This document shows positions 29,098 through 39,900 of a stretch of DNA of 64,000 bases, piece after piece. Every line of letters begins with the position of its first letter. Within the stretch, counting starts at the first letter, position 1. A program made the translations under genes and the position numbers. The DNA is from Paucihalobacter ruber. Its GTDB lineage: Bacteria > Bacteroidota > Bacteroidia > Flavobacteriales > Flavobacteriaceae. Under the pieces are notes generated by a model. That model was given only the letters and a program-made list of their open reading frames with translations, had not been told where the DNA came from and searched no databases. The stretch spans positions 479,063-543,062 of the forward strand of contig NZ_VHIQ01000003.1 in assembly GCF_006494535.1 (NCBI RefSeq), in the 5' to 3' direction.

Positions 29098-29622
29098 ATG
29101 TACAAGACATATCCAAAGAAAAGGTATCAACTTACAATTGAGTTTTTAAAAAAACATATTTCAACCGAAGAAATAATTCTTGATTTAGGTGTTGAAAACC
29201 CCTTATCAGAAATAATGATACAAGAAGGTTATAATGTTGAAAATACTAAAGGCGAAGATTTAGACCAAGACCAAACTGTATTAAAAAACTCCAAAGCCAC
29301 CGTTGTTACTGCATTTGAAATTTTAGAACATTTGTTATCGCCTTATCAGGTTTTAAAATCGGTTCGAGCCCAACAGTTAGTAGTTAGTGTGCCACTTAGC
29401 TTATGGTTTTCTAAAGCATATAAAAGTAAAACAGATTTATGGGATAGACATTACCATGAATTTGAAGACTGGCAGCTAGACTGGTTGCTTGAAAAAACAG
29501 GATGGACTATTATTGACCGTAAGAAGTGGACTCATCCTGTAAAAAAGTTTGGGTTTAGACCTTTGCTAAGACTATTTACACCCAGATACTATATAGTTTA
29601 TGCCCGAAGAAGCGATACATAA
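29098..29622 (+). CDS. Class I SAM-dependent methyltransferase
   Basis: This 174-residue protein has a short Rossmann-type core. A motif I-like segment ILDLGVENPLSE is followed by AFEILEHLLSPYQVLKSV, which is the acidic-loop plus helix pattern of small methyltransferases (FEILEHL). The second half is basic with several aromatic residues (WDRHYHEF). At this length it lacks an extra substrate domain, so the acceptor cannot be told. The gene begins 12 bp after the ketosynthase stop codon and 34 bp before the glycosyltransferase start, so the three form an operon. Confidence 0.82.
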   Translation: MYKTYPKKRYQLTIEFLKKHISTEEIILDLGVENPLSEIMIQEGYNVENTKGEDLDQDQTVLKNSKATVVTAFEILEHLLSPYQVLKSVRAQQLVVSVPLSLWFSKAYKSKTDLWDRHYHEFEDWQLDWLLEKTGWTIIDRKKWTHPVKKFGFRPLLRLFTPRYYIVYARRSDT

Positions 29623-29656
29623 TAACACAACTAATATTGCATCAATAAACTATTAG

Positions 29657-30508
29657 ATGGATTTTTACATCGTCATACCGGCACATAACGAAGCAGAATT
29701 TTTAGAGCAAACACTGCAATCGCTCGTTAACCAAACCTTAAAACCAAAAAAGATTGTTATTGTAAATGATCATTCTACAGATAATACACAATTAATTATA
29801 GAGAAATTTTCATCTGGGCACAACTTCATTGTTAGCATACAAAAAACTTCCTCAAGCCAACATGTACCGGGAAGTAAAATAATCAATGCCTTTTATGCAG
29901 GATTCAACACATTAGACAATAATTATGATGTGATTTGTAAGTTTGATGCCGATTTAATTTTTCCTGAGGATTACCTTGAAAAAATAGCCGAGCATTTTAA
30001 AGTAAACAACAACATTGGGATGGCAGGTGGCTTTTGCTACATTGAGTCAAACGGTGAGTGGATTTTAGAAAACCTTACCAATAAAGAACATTTAAGGGGT
30101 GCTTTAAAAGCTTATCGAAAAGAGTGTTTTGAACAAATCGGAGAATTAAAACCTTCAATTGGCTGGGATACGGTCGATGAACTTTTAGCTCAGTACTACG
30201 GCTGGATTATAAAAACAGATGCAGCGCTTATAGTTAAACACTTAAGACCAACAGGAAGCGGCTACAAGGCATCATCTAGTTTGCTTCAAGGCGAGGCTAT
30301 GTACAAAATGGGCTATGGTATTATAATTACATTAATTTCGGCTGTAAAAATTGCGTTCAAGAAAAAACAATTCGCTCTTATTCCCGACTATTTAAAAGGT
30401 TTTATAAAGGCTAAAAAACAAAAGATTCCTTTCTTAGTAACCAAAGAACAAGCACAGTTTATTAGAAAATTTCGCTGGCGCGGTATTTTAAATAAACTAA
30501 AACTTTAA
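29657..30508 (+). CDS. Family 2 glycosyltransferase
   Basis: This 283-residue GT-A enzyme has the nucleotide-sugar binding start YIVIPAHNEAEFLEQTLQSL and VNDHSTDNT, then KFDADL (DxD, metal and sugar-nucleotide binding) near 96. The central part (GWDTVDELLAQYYG) carries the catalytic acidic residues. There is no obvious membrane helix pair, so it is probably cytoplasmic or peripheral. It is the third gene of the ketosynthase-methyltransferase cassette; together they may build or decorate a lipid or polyketide, which is inference. Its stop overlaps the convergent phosphatase gene by 4 bp. Confidence 0.88.
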   Translation: MDFYIVIPAHNEAEFLEQTLQSLVNQTLKPKKIVIVNDHSTDNTQLIIEKFSSGHNFIVSIQKTSSSQHVPGSKIINAFYAGFNTLDNNYDVICKFDADLIFPEDYLEKIAEHFKVNNNIGMAGGFCYIESNGEWILENLTNKEHLRGALKAYRKECFEQIGELKPSIGWDTVDELLAQYYGWIIKTDAALIVKHLRPTGSGYKASSSLLQGEAMYKMGYGIIITLISAVKIAFKKKQFALIPDYLKGFIKAKKQKIPFLVTKEQAQFIRKFRWRGILNKLKL

Positions 30509-32130
30509 TCCAAAACAAATTCTAGTGGCACTCCGGTTGTGGCGTTGGGAAAACTGATTCCCAATAAGGCCGAAATTGTTGGCGCTATGTCAGTAATTTT
30601 TACTTTCTGAAGTGTACTGCCTTGCTTAATTCCATTTCCGTAAAACAATAAAGGCACATGTGTGTCATATAAATATCCAGAACCATGCGTTGTTCCTTTT
30701 CTTCCATATGAAATTACCGCAGCATTAAAAGACACCAGTACATCACCTGAGCGTTTTTGGTGATAGCCGTTTTGCAACAAAGATTCGATACCTTCTGTAA
30801 ATGCTTTGTTGTGAAGTGTATGTGCAGCGTAGGCTCGGTCAATATATTCGTAATTAATAATTTCGTCAACGATACTTTGTTGAACCTCTTGAAGATTTAG
30901 GTTTAATTGACTAATTTTCTCTCTGTTTAAGAATATTTGGAAACCTCCAATATGTTCAATCAAATCAGAAGTGGCATAACGCTTCAATAAAAAGTTATCT
31001 AATTTTTCTTTAAATACCTTTTTGTCAAAGTACCCGGCAGGTATTTTTAAACTCTCCAAAAAAGCAGGCACATGAACTGCGGCATGATCGGCTGTTAAAA
31101 ACACTGTGTAATTTCCGGTGCCAACTTTGTTATCGAGATGTTTTAAAAGCCTTGCTAATTCTATATCTAGCCTTAAATAAGTATCTTGAATTTCTTTTGA
31201 GTTCACACCAAAATTATGACCAATATAATCGGGGCTAGAATAACTTATCGTTAAAAAGTCGGTAACACTTCCATTGCCAAGTTTCTCACCCTCAATGGCT
31301 GCAATTGCAAAATCTGTTGTAATACTATTCCCAAAAGGTGTTACTTTTAAAATATCTAAGTCACCATTATCTTTACTTAATTTTTTTAGATTATATGGAA
31401 AGGTTGCGGTTTCTTTTCCTTTAAAACCCGACTCGAAATCGTTTAAATCAGGGCCGCTTTCGGTGTAGGTTTTAATATCATAAAGTGTATTCCAGGTTGT
31501 CAAGTATTTTTCAACTGTTTTAGATTTGTTGAAATCTTTAACCCATTTAGGCAAATCGGTCATATAATAATCACTGGTTACCCAATTCCCTTCGTCCTTG
31601 CCAACAAACCAGTAAGCCGCATTTGCTGAATGACCGGCCGGAAGCACCGCACCTCTGTCTTTCATTGCAATACCAATTACTTTTGATTTTTGTTGGTTAT
31701 GCAATTTCAACTGATCGGCTACAGTGGTTACCAACATTCTACGCGGCGAAACACGGCTGTAATTATCGGTTGTACCTACCGGATTAAAGGTATCATCGTT
31801 TACACAGTAAACTATTTTTTTCTCAAACTTATCATACCAATTATTTTCAATAATTCCGTGATATTTTGGTGTGGTACCGGTGTAGATAGATGCGTGGCCG
31901 GGAGCAGTATAGGTTGGTATATAGTTAAAATGTGCATTTTTACAATCGTATCCTTTTAACATCAATCTTTTAAATCCATCGTCGCTGTATTTATCGTAAA
32001 ATCTGGTGAGATAATCGTAACGCATTTGATCTACAACAATACCAACAACCAATTTTGGCTTATTATCGACCTCCTGAGCAATTAAATTTGGAAACACACA
32101 GATCGCTAGGATAAAAATAAGTTTTTTCAT
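30505..32130 (-). CDS. PafA-like alkaline phosphatase
   Basis: This 541-residue secreted enzyme has a signal peptide (MKKLIFILAICVFPNLIAQ). It belongs to the alkaline phosphatase superfamily: the metal ligand Asp is in VDQMRYDYL, the nucleophile Thr75 is in TAPGHAS, and KDR supplies Lys157 and Arg159. Thr nucleophile plus Lys/Arg is the PafA arrangement known from Elizabethkingia and Flavobacterium, a phosphomonoesterase with wide substrate range used for phosphate scavenging in the periplasm. The start at the ATG at 32130 is preferred because it gives a clean signal peptide. An upstream in-frame start adds 14 residues before it. Confidence 0.9.
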   Translation of the reverse strand: MKKLIFILAICVFPNLIAQEVDNKPKLVVGIVVDQMRYDYLTRFYDKYSDDGFKRLMLKGYDCKNAHFNYIPTYTAPGHASIYTGTTPKYHGIIENNWYDKFEKKIVYCVNDDTFNPVGTTDNYSRVSPRRMLVTTVADQLKLHNQQKSKVIGIAMKDRGAVLPAGHSANAAYWFVGKDEGNWVTSDYYMTDLPKWVKDFNKSKTVEKYLTTWNTLYDIKTYTESGPDLNDFESGFKGKETATFPYNLKKLSKDNGDLDILKVTPFGNSITTDFAIAAIEGEKLGNGSVTDFLTISYSSPDYIGHNFGVNSKEIQDTYLRLDIELARLLKHLDNKVGTGNYTVFLTADHAAVHVPAFLESLKIPAGYFDKKVFKEKLDNFLLKRYATSDLIEHIGGFQIFLNREKISQLNLNLQEVQQSIVDEIINYEYIDRAYAAHTLHNKAFTEGIESLLQNGYHQKRSGDVLVSFNAAVISYGRKGTTHGSGYLYDTHVPLLFYGNGIKQGSTLQKVKITDIAPTISALLGISFPNATTGVPLEFVLD

Positions 32131-32235
32131 GGAGAATATTTTAACTTCACAAAAGTATAGAATTAGCTTCATCTTAATTTAAAATTAAGGTTAAATACCA
32201 TTAAGTTTTTTTAATTTAGCATCATCATTTCTAAT

Positions 32236-32973
32236 ATGAAGTATTTACAAAATATAGGCGCCTATTTCATCATGATTAAGGATATGTTCAGAAGACCTAC
32301 CAAATGGTCTGTTATGAAAACCCTTATTCTAAAAGATATAGACGATTTGATTCTTGGCTCTCTGGGTATTGTTGCATTTATTTCGTTTTTCGTTGGTGGC
32401 GTTGTGGCCATACAAACATCTTTAAATATTAGCAATCCATTAATTCCCAAAAATTTAATCGGATTTGCAACTCGTCAATCTGTAATACTTGAATTTGCTC
32501 CAACTTTTGTGTCTATTATTATGGCCGGTAAAGTTGGATCTTTTATAACCTCGAGCATTGGCACGATGCGGGTAACAGAACAGATTGACGCCTTAGAAGT
32601 AATGGGCATTAACGCCCTTAACTACTTAGTATTTCCTAAATTTATAGCTTTATTATTTTACCCTTTTGTTATTGCAATTGCCATGTTTTTAGGTGTTTTT
32701 GGTGGTTATATAGCTTGTGTTTACGGCGGTTACAGTTCTTCGGCAGATTTTATAGATGGTGTACAACTGGATTTCATAGAATTTCATATTGTTTATGCAT
32801 TTTTAAAAACATTGGTGTTTGCCTTTGTTTTAGCTACTATACCTTCTTTTCACGGATTTTTTATGAAAGGAGGCGCATTAGAAGTTGGTAAAGCCAGCAC
32901 CACGGCATTTGTTTGGACCAGTGTGGTAATTATTATTTTAAATTATTTCTTAACCAGTTTGTTATTAGGCTAA
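32236..32973 (+). CDS. mlaE: MlaE-type ABC transporter permease
   Basis: This 245-residue integral membrane protein has five or six helices. The MlaE family centre (VVAIQTSLNI, ELAPTF-like LEFAPTFVSIIMAGKVGS and TEQIDALEVMGINAL) is well conserved. It forms the inner-membrane channel of an Mce-type lipid transporter that keeps outer-membrane lipid asymmetry. It overlaps the following ATPase gene by one base (TAATG). A near-consensus -7 element TAATTTAG (32212-32219) ends 16 nt before the ATG. The Mce substrate-binding subunit is not in this window. Confidence 0.93.
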   Translation: MKYLQNIGAYFIMIKDMFRRPTKWSVMKTLILKDIDDLILGSLGIVAFISFFVGGVVAIQTSLNISNPLIPKNLIGFATRQSVILEFAPTFVSIIMAGKVGSFITSSIGTMRVTEQIDALEVMGINALNYLVFPKFIALLFYPFVIAIAMFLGVFGGYIACVYGGYSSSADFIDGVQLDFIEFHIVYAFLKTLVFAFVLATIPSFHGFFMKGGALEVGKASTTAFVWTSVVIIILNYFLTSLLLG

Positions 32974-33740
32974 TGATAGAGGTAAACAACTTACATAAAT
33001 CTTTTGGAGATATTCATGTTTTAAAAGGCATTACCACCTCATTTTTACCTGGACAAACTAATTTAATTATAGGTCAGTCAGGTTCAGGAAAAACAGTGTT
33101 TTTGAAATGTCTATTAGGTTTAATCGAACCCGAAGAAGGCACCATAAGTTTCAACGACGCTATTTATTCTGAATTATCAGTCAACGAAAAAAGAGACCTT
33201 CGCTCTAAAATGGGTATGGTTTTTCAAGGAAGTGCTTTGTTTGATTCTATGAACATTCAGGAAAATGTGATGTTTCCACTGAGAATGTTCACTAAAATGA
33301 CTTTATCTGAAATGCAAGACAGATCAAACGAAGTTTTAAAGCGTGTTAACCTGCCCGACGCACACAAAAAAAAGCCAAGTGAAGCTTCGGGTGGGATGCA
33401 AAAACGGGTTGCGATAGCACGGGCCATCGTTAACAATCCGAAGTATTTGTTTTGTGATGAACCTAATTCAGGTCTTGACCCAAGAACTGCCATAGTAATT
33501 GATAATCTTATTCGAGAAATTACAGACGAATACAATATTACAACAGTCATTAATTCTCACGACATGAACTCTGTAATGGAAATTGGAGAGAAAATCGTTT
33601 TTTTAAAAGACGGCGTAAAAGAATGGGAAGGCTCTAAAAAAACCATTTTTAAAACCGACAATCAAGCAGTGACTAATTTTGTTTATTCTTCGGAGTTATT
33701 CAAAAAAGTTCGTCAAATGTACATTGAAGAACGCAATTAG
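32973..33740 (+). CDS. mlaF: MlaF-type ABC transporter ATPase
   Basis: This 255-residue ATPase has Walker A GQSGSGKT at 34-41, a signature SGGMQKR, Walker B LFCDEPNSGLDP and the H-loop SHD. The PNSGLDP form after Walker B and the AxASGGM context are typical of MlaF rather than general ABC proteins. It drives lipid transport with the permease encoded just upstream. I start it at the ATG at 32973, which shares one base with the mlaE stop codon. This fits translational coupling and the conserved MIEVNNLHKSFG beginning. Confidence 0.94.
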   Translation: MIEVNNLHKSFGDIHVLKGITTSFLPGQTNLIIGQSGSGKTVFLKCLLGLIEPEEGTISFNDAIYSELSVNEKRDLRSKMGMVFQGSALFDSMNIQENVMFPLRMFTKMTLSEMQDRSNEVLKRVNLPDAHKKKPSEASGGMQKRVAIARAIVNNPKYLFCDEPNSGLDPRTAIVIDNLIREITDEYNITTVINSHDMNSVMEIGEKIVFLKDGVKEWEGSKKTIFKTDNQAVTNFVYSSELFKKVRQMYIEERN

Positions 33741-35186
33741 TTACATACGTCTTACCTGTATAGAATCGAGTTGATACTTCACCTTCAACCATCTTTCTAA
33801 ATTTTTAGATTGCTGATAAATCTGATCTGATGATACATTCGACTTCCACTTTACCGATAACACCGCAATGGTATCTATTTTGCTGAAATCGCTTGAAATA
33901 AGACTTGAATAAGCCACCTTTTCAATGGTATTGTAATTAATACTCAGCTCTTCAATAAATTTGTCAAACGGAATTTGGTTACGCTCTAGACGTTCTTTTT
34001 TGCGCATCTCAACTTCTAAAAATTTAATCCTTTCGCTTTGTGAAAGCAAATCTATAGAATCACGATATCTTAACTGTTCCATGAATCTAAGGTTGTCGAT
34101 ATTCCTGTACTTGTTTTGGTTAATTACCAACTCGGTTTTTGCAAGTGCCTTATACGATTTAAGTCTTTCTTTTAACATAGCCTCTGCTTCTGACGGTATT
34201 TCATCTAAACCAAAAGTATTGAGTTCAATTCTGGTGGTTGCTTTATCCACGTATTCAATATTAGCATTCTTTTTCACATAATCAGAATGAGGCAAGGCTT
34301 CTAACTCAGTTTCAACAAATGCCTTTGCATCTCTATTAAAATTAGTTTCATTTAAAACTGAAACAAATGTCCACACTGCGGGAATCATCACAACAATAGC
34401 TAACAAAGAAGCGATGTTAGCAATACGTCGTCTCTTTTTGGAGTTAGCGTACTCAATCATTGGAAAGCCCAGAATTTTTAAAACTAAAAAAGTAGCTAAT
34501 CCAATAAAAATTGTATTGATAAGAAACAAATACATGGCCCCAAGAAAGTAACTCCAGTTGCCCTTTGCCAATCCAAAACCTGCGGTGCATAACGGTGGCA
34601 TTAACGCCGTAGCAATTGCTACACCAAAAATTACAGAGGCAATAGTGCCTTTTTTTGTTCTTGCAATTATTAAGGCCAATCCACCAAAAAATGCGATGAG
34701 TACGTCCCTAATATCTGGTCTGGTTCTGGCAAAAAGTTCTGATGTTACTTCGCTTAATGGGAACAACCAGAAGAATAAAAAAGCTGTTAAAACACTTAGT
34801 ACCACCATTATACCGAAGTTGATTAATGATTTTCTAAGCGTGAAAATGTCGTTGATGGCAATAGACATACCTATACCTAAAATTGGACCCATTAGCGGAG
34901 AAATTAACATGGCACCAATAACAACAGCTGTTGAATTTGCATTCAAGCCCACCGAAGCAACAAAAATAGAACAAATCAAAATCCACGCCGTAGCACCTCT
35001 AAATGAAATATCCTTTTTTATGGCTTCAACAGTTTCTTCTGTATCGGTGTCCTTTCTAAAATTAAAAACACTTTGCACAAAAGACCAGATATTAGCTAAA
35101 AAACCTTGCGCCTCTTCTTTTAGATCTGCAGCACTTTTTGTTTTATTTTCTGTTTCTTCGTCGAAGTTAAATTTGTTTTCTTCCAT
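33741..35186 (-). CDS. DUF389 family membrane protein
   Basis: This 481-residue protein has a soluble acidic N-terminus and then a DUF389 membrane core (GATAWILICSIFVASVGLNANSTAVVIGAMLISPLMGPILGIG at about 63-107). Six or more helices reach to about residue 265. A hydrophilic C-terminal part of about 200 residues contains a helical, charged stretch. The family function is unknown. It is the last gene of a minus-strand run behind manC, with a 15-bp gap. Its stop touches the end of the convergent mlaF gene. Confidence 0.88.
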   Translation of the reverse strand: MEENKFNFDEETENKTKSAADLKEEAQGFLANIWSFVQSVFNFRKDTDTEETVEAIKKDISFRGATAWILICSIFVASVGLNANSTAVVIGAMLISPLMGPILGIGMSIAINDIFTLRKSLINFGIMVVLSVLTAFLFFWLFPLSEVTSELFARTRPDIRDVLIAFFGGLALIIARTKKGTIASVIFGVAIATALMPPLCTAGFGLAKGNWSYFLGAMYLFLINTIFIGLATFLVLKILGFPMIEYANSKKRRRIANIASLLAIVVMIPAVWTFVSVLNETNFNRDAKAFVETELEALPHSDYVKKNANIEYVDKATTRIELNTFGLDEIPSEAEAMLKERLKSYKALAKTELVINQNKYRNIDNLRFMEQLRYRDSIDLLSQSERIKFLEVEMRKKERLERNQIPFDKFIEELSINYNTIEKVAYSSLISSDFSKIDTIAVLSVKWKSNVSSDQIYQQSKNLERWLKVKYQLDSIQVRRM

Positions 35187-35201
35187 GTAATTACAAATAA
35201 A

Positions 35202-36278
35202 TTAACTGTATTGTTGCCCAAATTTATCAGTAGTAGCTTTAAGTACTTCTTTTATTTGTTGTTCTTTTTCTTTGGGAAAGATAAGTAAAACTTCGTTTTC
35301 ATCTACAATAATATAATCTGAAATCCCGTCAATCACCACAATTTTATTGGTTTTTGTTTTTATCATGTTGCCGAAAGCGTCAGTGCTTTGAAGCCGGGTG
35401 TTAACTACCGCGTTGTTATTTTCGTCTTTATCGAGCTTATCGTATAAACTGCCCCAAGTGCCCAGATCATTCCAGTCAAAAGTGGCTGGCAATACGTAAA
35501 CATTATCAGATTGCTCCATAATGGCATAATCAACCGAAATATTTTCGGCCAATCCGTAATTATCTAAAATAAATTGGTTTTCACTGTCAGTATTGTAAAC
35601 TGATTCACCACTTAAAAATAAATTAATTAATTTAGGTTGATGCTTCTCAAAGGCGTCAATTACTGAAACTACCGACCAGATAAAAATACCTGCATTCCAT
35701 AAAAAATTACCTTGCGCAAGAAATGATTTTGCAGTCTCGTAATCTGGTTTTTCTCTAAATTGTATAACAGGTTTTAGTTCGACAGAAGACTTTTCAAATT
35801 CTATATAACCATAACCGGTATTTGGAAATGTGGGTTTGATACCTAGGGTTACCAAAGCATTATTTTGATGGCAAAAGTTAAATGCGGCTTGCACGTTTTC
35901 ACCAAAGGCATGTTCATCTTCAATCCAATGATCGCTTGGCGCTACCAACATAACTGCTTCCTGATTTTGCTTTTTAATTTTTAATGCGGCGTATAAAATA
36001 CAAGGTGCAGTATTTCGCATGGCAGGTTCTAACAACACCTGATTTTCATTAATTTCGGGCAGTTGCTCTAAAACCAAATCTTTGTAAATCTCGTTGGTTA
36101 AAACCAAAATATTCTCTTTAGGAATAAGAGCTGAAAGTCGCTTAAATGTTTTTTGAATGAGCGTATCTCCTGTACCGAGCATATCGTGAAATTGCTTTGG
36201 AAAGGACTTGGTACTCACCGGCCAAAATCTGGATCCTACACCTCCGGCCATTATGATTCCGTAATAATTATTGTTCAT
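35202..36278 (-). CDS. manC: Mannose-1-phosphate guanylyltransferase
   Basis: This 358-residue nucleotidyltransferase opens with the sugar-nucleotide signature IIMAGGVGSRFWPVSTKSFPKQF and contains the motifs VAPSDHWI and FREKPD. It makes GDP-mannose from mannose-1-phosphate and GTP, feeding glycan and exopolysaccharide synthesis. Length fits the single-domain form without the fused isomerase of some ManC proteins. It lies 32 bp after the SprT-like gene and 15 bp before the DUF389 gene on the same strand. Confidence 0.92.
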   Translation of the reverse strand: MNNNYYGIIMAGGVGSRFWPVSTKSFPKQFHDMLGTGDTLIQKTFKRLSALIPKENILVLTNEIYKDLVLEQLPEINENQVLLEPAMRNTAPCILYAALKIKKQNQEAVMLVAPSDHWIEDEHAFGENVQAAFNFCHQNNALVTLGIKPTFPNTGYGYIEFEKSSVELKPVIQFREKPDYETAKSFLAQGNFLWNAGIFIWSVVSVIDAFEKHQPKLINLFLSGESVYNTDSENQFILDNYGLAENISVDYAIMEQSDNVYVLPATFDWNDLGTWGSLYDKLDKDENNNAVVNTRLQSTDAFGNMIKTKTNKIVVIDGISDYIIVDENEVLLIFPKEKEQQIKEVLKATTDKFGQQYS

Positions 36279-36310
36279 TAAAATGGATTTTAAAACTTAT
36301 TTAAATTTTT

Positions 36311-36931
36311 CTACTCAATTACTTCCACCTCTGCATTGGGATTGAACAAATATAACCTACCCGATTTTAACTCCAAACATTCAATGCGTTTAGTTCTTTT
36401 TTTACCGCGTTTAAATTCTCTTCCGTTGTATATTTTGAATTTAGTGCCGTGCTCCAGTTCATATACATAGGTTTTATCATCATTAATATCATAACTTCTC
36501 AAAGCTTTAGCCAAAGCAACATCGGTGTCGCTTGACGCTTTAGGGTTTTTAAAATGTCTGGCTAAAAAAGGAAGAAATTCTTCCGGAAACACCCGAGGAT
36601 TTATCAACGGCAACATGAGATGTTTAAAAGTAAGTTTCCATTCTATTCCGTGTGGGTTTATGCGTTTGCCATGACTCTTGTAGGCTTCAAAATGTGCAAT
36701 TTCGTGGATAAGCGTGATTAAGAATCGATACGGATTTAAATTATTATTAACTGTAATCAAGTGAAAACCATCTGGCAACTCTTTATAATCGCCGTGTCTT
36801 GTTTTTCTTTCGCTTTTAACCTTAATAATTAAATGATCGACCTCCAATAATGAAGATACATAACTATGAGCACTTTCAGGAATGTGGTGTAATACAGAAT
36901 CATTATTGTTTTTTGATGGCATTCTTATCAT
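36311..36931 (-). CDS. SprT-like zinc metalloprotease domain protein
   Basis: This 206-residue protein has an HExxH zinc site (HEIAHFEAYKSHG) followed by a downstream His in INPHGIEWK, which is the SprT/Spartan pattern. A C-terminal basic, Cys-poor region (KRGKKRTKR) could bind DNA or RNA. Spartan cuts DNA-protein crosslinks in eukaryotes, but bacterial members are uncharacterised. The ATG shares one base with the stop codon of the upstream giant secreted protein gene. A second Met three codons later is an alternative start. Confidence 0.82.
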   Translation of the reverse strand: MIRMPSKNNNDSVLHHIPESAHSYVSSLLEVDHLIIKVKSERKTRHGDYKELPDGFHLITVNNNLNPYRFLITLIHEIAHFEAYKSHGKRINPHGIEWKLTFKHLMLPLINPRVFPEEFLPFLARHFKNPKASSDTDVALAKALRSYDINDDKTYVYELEHGTKFKIYNGREFKRGKKRTKRIECLELKSGRLYLFNPNAEVEVIE

Positions 36932-39900
36932 TAATTTTTTATAATTAATACTTTAGACACTCCTTTTGCTCTTAAGATATACATACCGGTAGCTGTGTTT
37001 GATGGCAAGTTAATTTGTGTAACACCTGAACTTTCGTTAAAAAACACCGATTCAATTTTTATGCGTCTGCCATTGATATCGAATAAATCAAAGCTATCAT
37101 TGGTATTTGTTCCTGTTACAAAAATTGTACGATCTAAAACCGGATTGGGATAAATAACAACGTTATCTGTGCTAACTACTTCTTGCTCTGAATTAAAATA
37201 AGGTACCGCAAACGCATAGGCACGTTTACCAACAAGATCTCCCATTATTCTACCCGGAATGTCGTCGGCCGGTGGGTGAATACCACCCCAAATTCTGGAT
37301 AAACTGGTTTGATCTGAAGCGTCTCGATAGGTGGCCCATTGCATCACAATATCTACCGAAGGTCCTTTTTCAAAGACCAAAAAATCGTTTTGTTTGGCAA
37401 CAAACTGTCCCATTCCACCAGGAAAAAATTCGTCTCCTGTAATAAGTGTTAACACTTCGGCTGCGGCTCTTGAAAAAGTTGAATGACCCGATACATAACC
37501 CGCAAATGGCGGCGTTACAAACGATGGTCTTTGATATGGCCACCAGCGTTCGCCTAAAATCCAACCAACGCCTGCTATGTCTGTTTCAGAATTGCTCACA
37601 AAATCGTGACCACGCCAGGCTTTTACTTTTATTTTTCCAATATTGATGTTATTGGGTCCTGCCAAGGCATCTCCAACTTCAACTGTTTCGATATATCCCG
37701 GAATTAATGGTAAGCCTGCAACGTGATAATTTGGTAATGATGCGTTGGTACTTTGGCCTAAGGTTGCCATATATCTAATAGCCGAAATTGGCCTTACATA
37801 GTCATACCAGCCTTTCACTCCCCAAGCGGCTACGGCCGCATCGTGTACGGCACCACCTAAAACAAAGTAGGCTTTTACATCCCATTCTAAATCATCCAGA
37901 ATTTCTCCTCTACCGTTAAATCGCTTTTCGAATTCCGGATGATCGTTAACATAGTTAAGAATTGTAAACCAATGTCCCGGTGGCGTTTCAGAATCGGGGC
38001 CATCGGCCCAAAATTCGGCTAGAACTCTGGTATAATCACCTCTTGGCACCATTTGGGTTTGGTACGGCTGATTGGTTTTAGGGTTGACGGCATGGCCTTG
38101 CCCAATATCACCGCCCTCAAATAAATTATAAAATTGTTGGTGACCACTAAAATTAGTTGGAAACGAATTGAAATCTACATTACCAATAGTTCTGGGAGAA
38201 ATATCTATCATCACATTATCGGCAGGATCTAGATGAGCACTCCAAACAGACACCAGACTAAAATTCCATTTAAACAAATCGCTGTTTTGGTCTGAATTTT
38301 CAAGATTTAACAGTGGTGGTGTCCCTGGATCTAAATATACAGGGTAAGAATTACCATCTCTTTGATAGGTTGCTTTATCTGATTCATTTAAAGCAAACGG
38401 ATGAACTTGTCCCCATTCGGGCCCCATAAAAATAGGTGTTGAACCTTCTATAAGGTTACCGCTTTGATCAATAAAGGTATCAAAGGTTAATGGTTGCCAT
38501 CTATTGATGTCAACGATATTACCTAACTCATAAGTATTTAGTATTAACGGCGGATTGATAGGTTGATAGAATCTATTATCGTAATCTGATGCCTCTCTGG
38601 AATTATCAATATTACCGTAATTTATGATGACCTGAGCTACGTAATTACCTAAAGCTGCCGCATTACCAAACTGATAGTTGGTAGGCACAAAACTAGTGTC
38701 ATAGCCCAATTGATCCATAATAATATCGAAACGCCTCTGCGATGCTTCTCTTCCCGGAGAATTCCTGAACCTGTGCGAAAGTAATCTGTACATGGCGTAA
38801 CTAATGGCTTTTTTTACAGATTCTTCTTTACTCTCTATTAGGATAAAATCTTGGAGATTAGAACTAAAATTATTGACCGTTTTTCCAAGTAAGTAAGTTT
38901 CGGCCTGGTCATCGTAAATGGCCCAAATATCGTACATGGCAACGCTTGAATGAAATAAATTACGGGCGTGTACATTAGGTCTTGCAAAATCTCTTCTTAT
39001 AGCTCCCAATAAGGCTTCATTCCAAAGTCTGGCTATTGAAATATTATCTGGTAATTCTTCAATACTTAAATTTACCTCAAGACTCACAGGCAAACCGTTA
39101 CATGTTTCGTTTAGTTCTGTAACAGTAATTTGACCCGTTTCAGCAATATCCCATTCAACAGTAATAGTGTTGGTGCCTTGACCTTCTAAAATATGACCAC
39201 CTGTAACTTCCCATTGCGCTACTGAACCCGAAATAATTTGATAACTGTAGGTATTAACAGATAGGAAACCTGAATTTGACACTCCAACTATGGGATTGGA
39301 TGGTAAATACTCGCAAGAGCCGTCATCAAGAGTAGCATCAGGATTGTAATTGCAAGAATTGGGGTCGGTGCAACCGTATCTTTTTTGGCTGGGTTGGATA
39401 TCAAGAATTACATAGCCGTTACCTTCGGTAGCTTTGATGGTGATGTTTGAAGTGAGGTCTTGATGCGTTTCTACCAAACCACTTGGCCAGGTAATCTCAA
39501 TGCTTGTTACTTGGGTAGATTGAGCTAAACCGAAGTGAACAGGCAACAAACTTTGACCTAAAAAGCCAACGCCGGTGTAATATCTAATAAATTCGCCCTC
39601 GGGCGTGGTGAGTTTAATTTTGGTGCCAATAGCATCTCGGTTTGAAACGGTTCCCTGTAAAATAATTTTGAACCAGTTATAGCTGTGTTCTTGATCGAAA
39701 TTAATGAGTTTATTTTCGTAAAAATACGATGCCCTATCGGCATTGGTGATATATACGTCCAAATCCCCGTCGTTATCATAATCGAAATCGAGTACTTCAA
39801 CACTGATGGTTTCAGCATTAAAACCCGATGCCGCCGATTGATCAATAAAACCAATATTACCTTGACTAACCGTATTTTCGAAGTAAAAGTTATTTTCTTC

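Noticed and set aside
34558..35190. Long antisense reading frame opposite the DUF389 gene
   Set aside because: It mirrors hydrophobic codons of a well-supported membrane protein; no homology, start context or operon logic.
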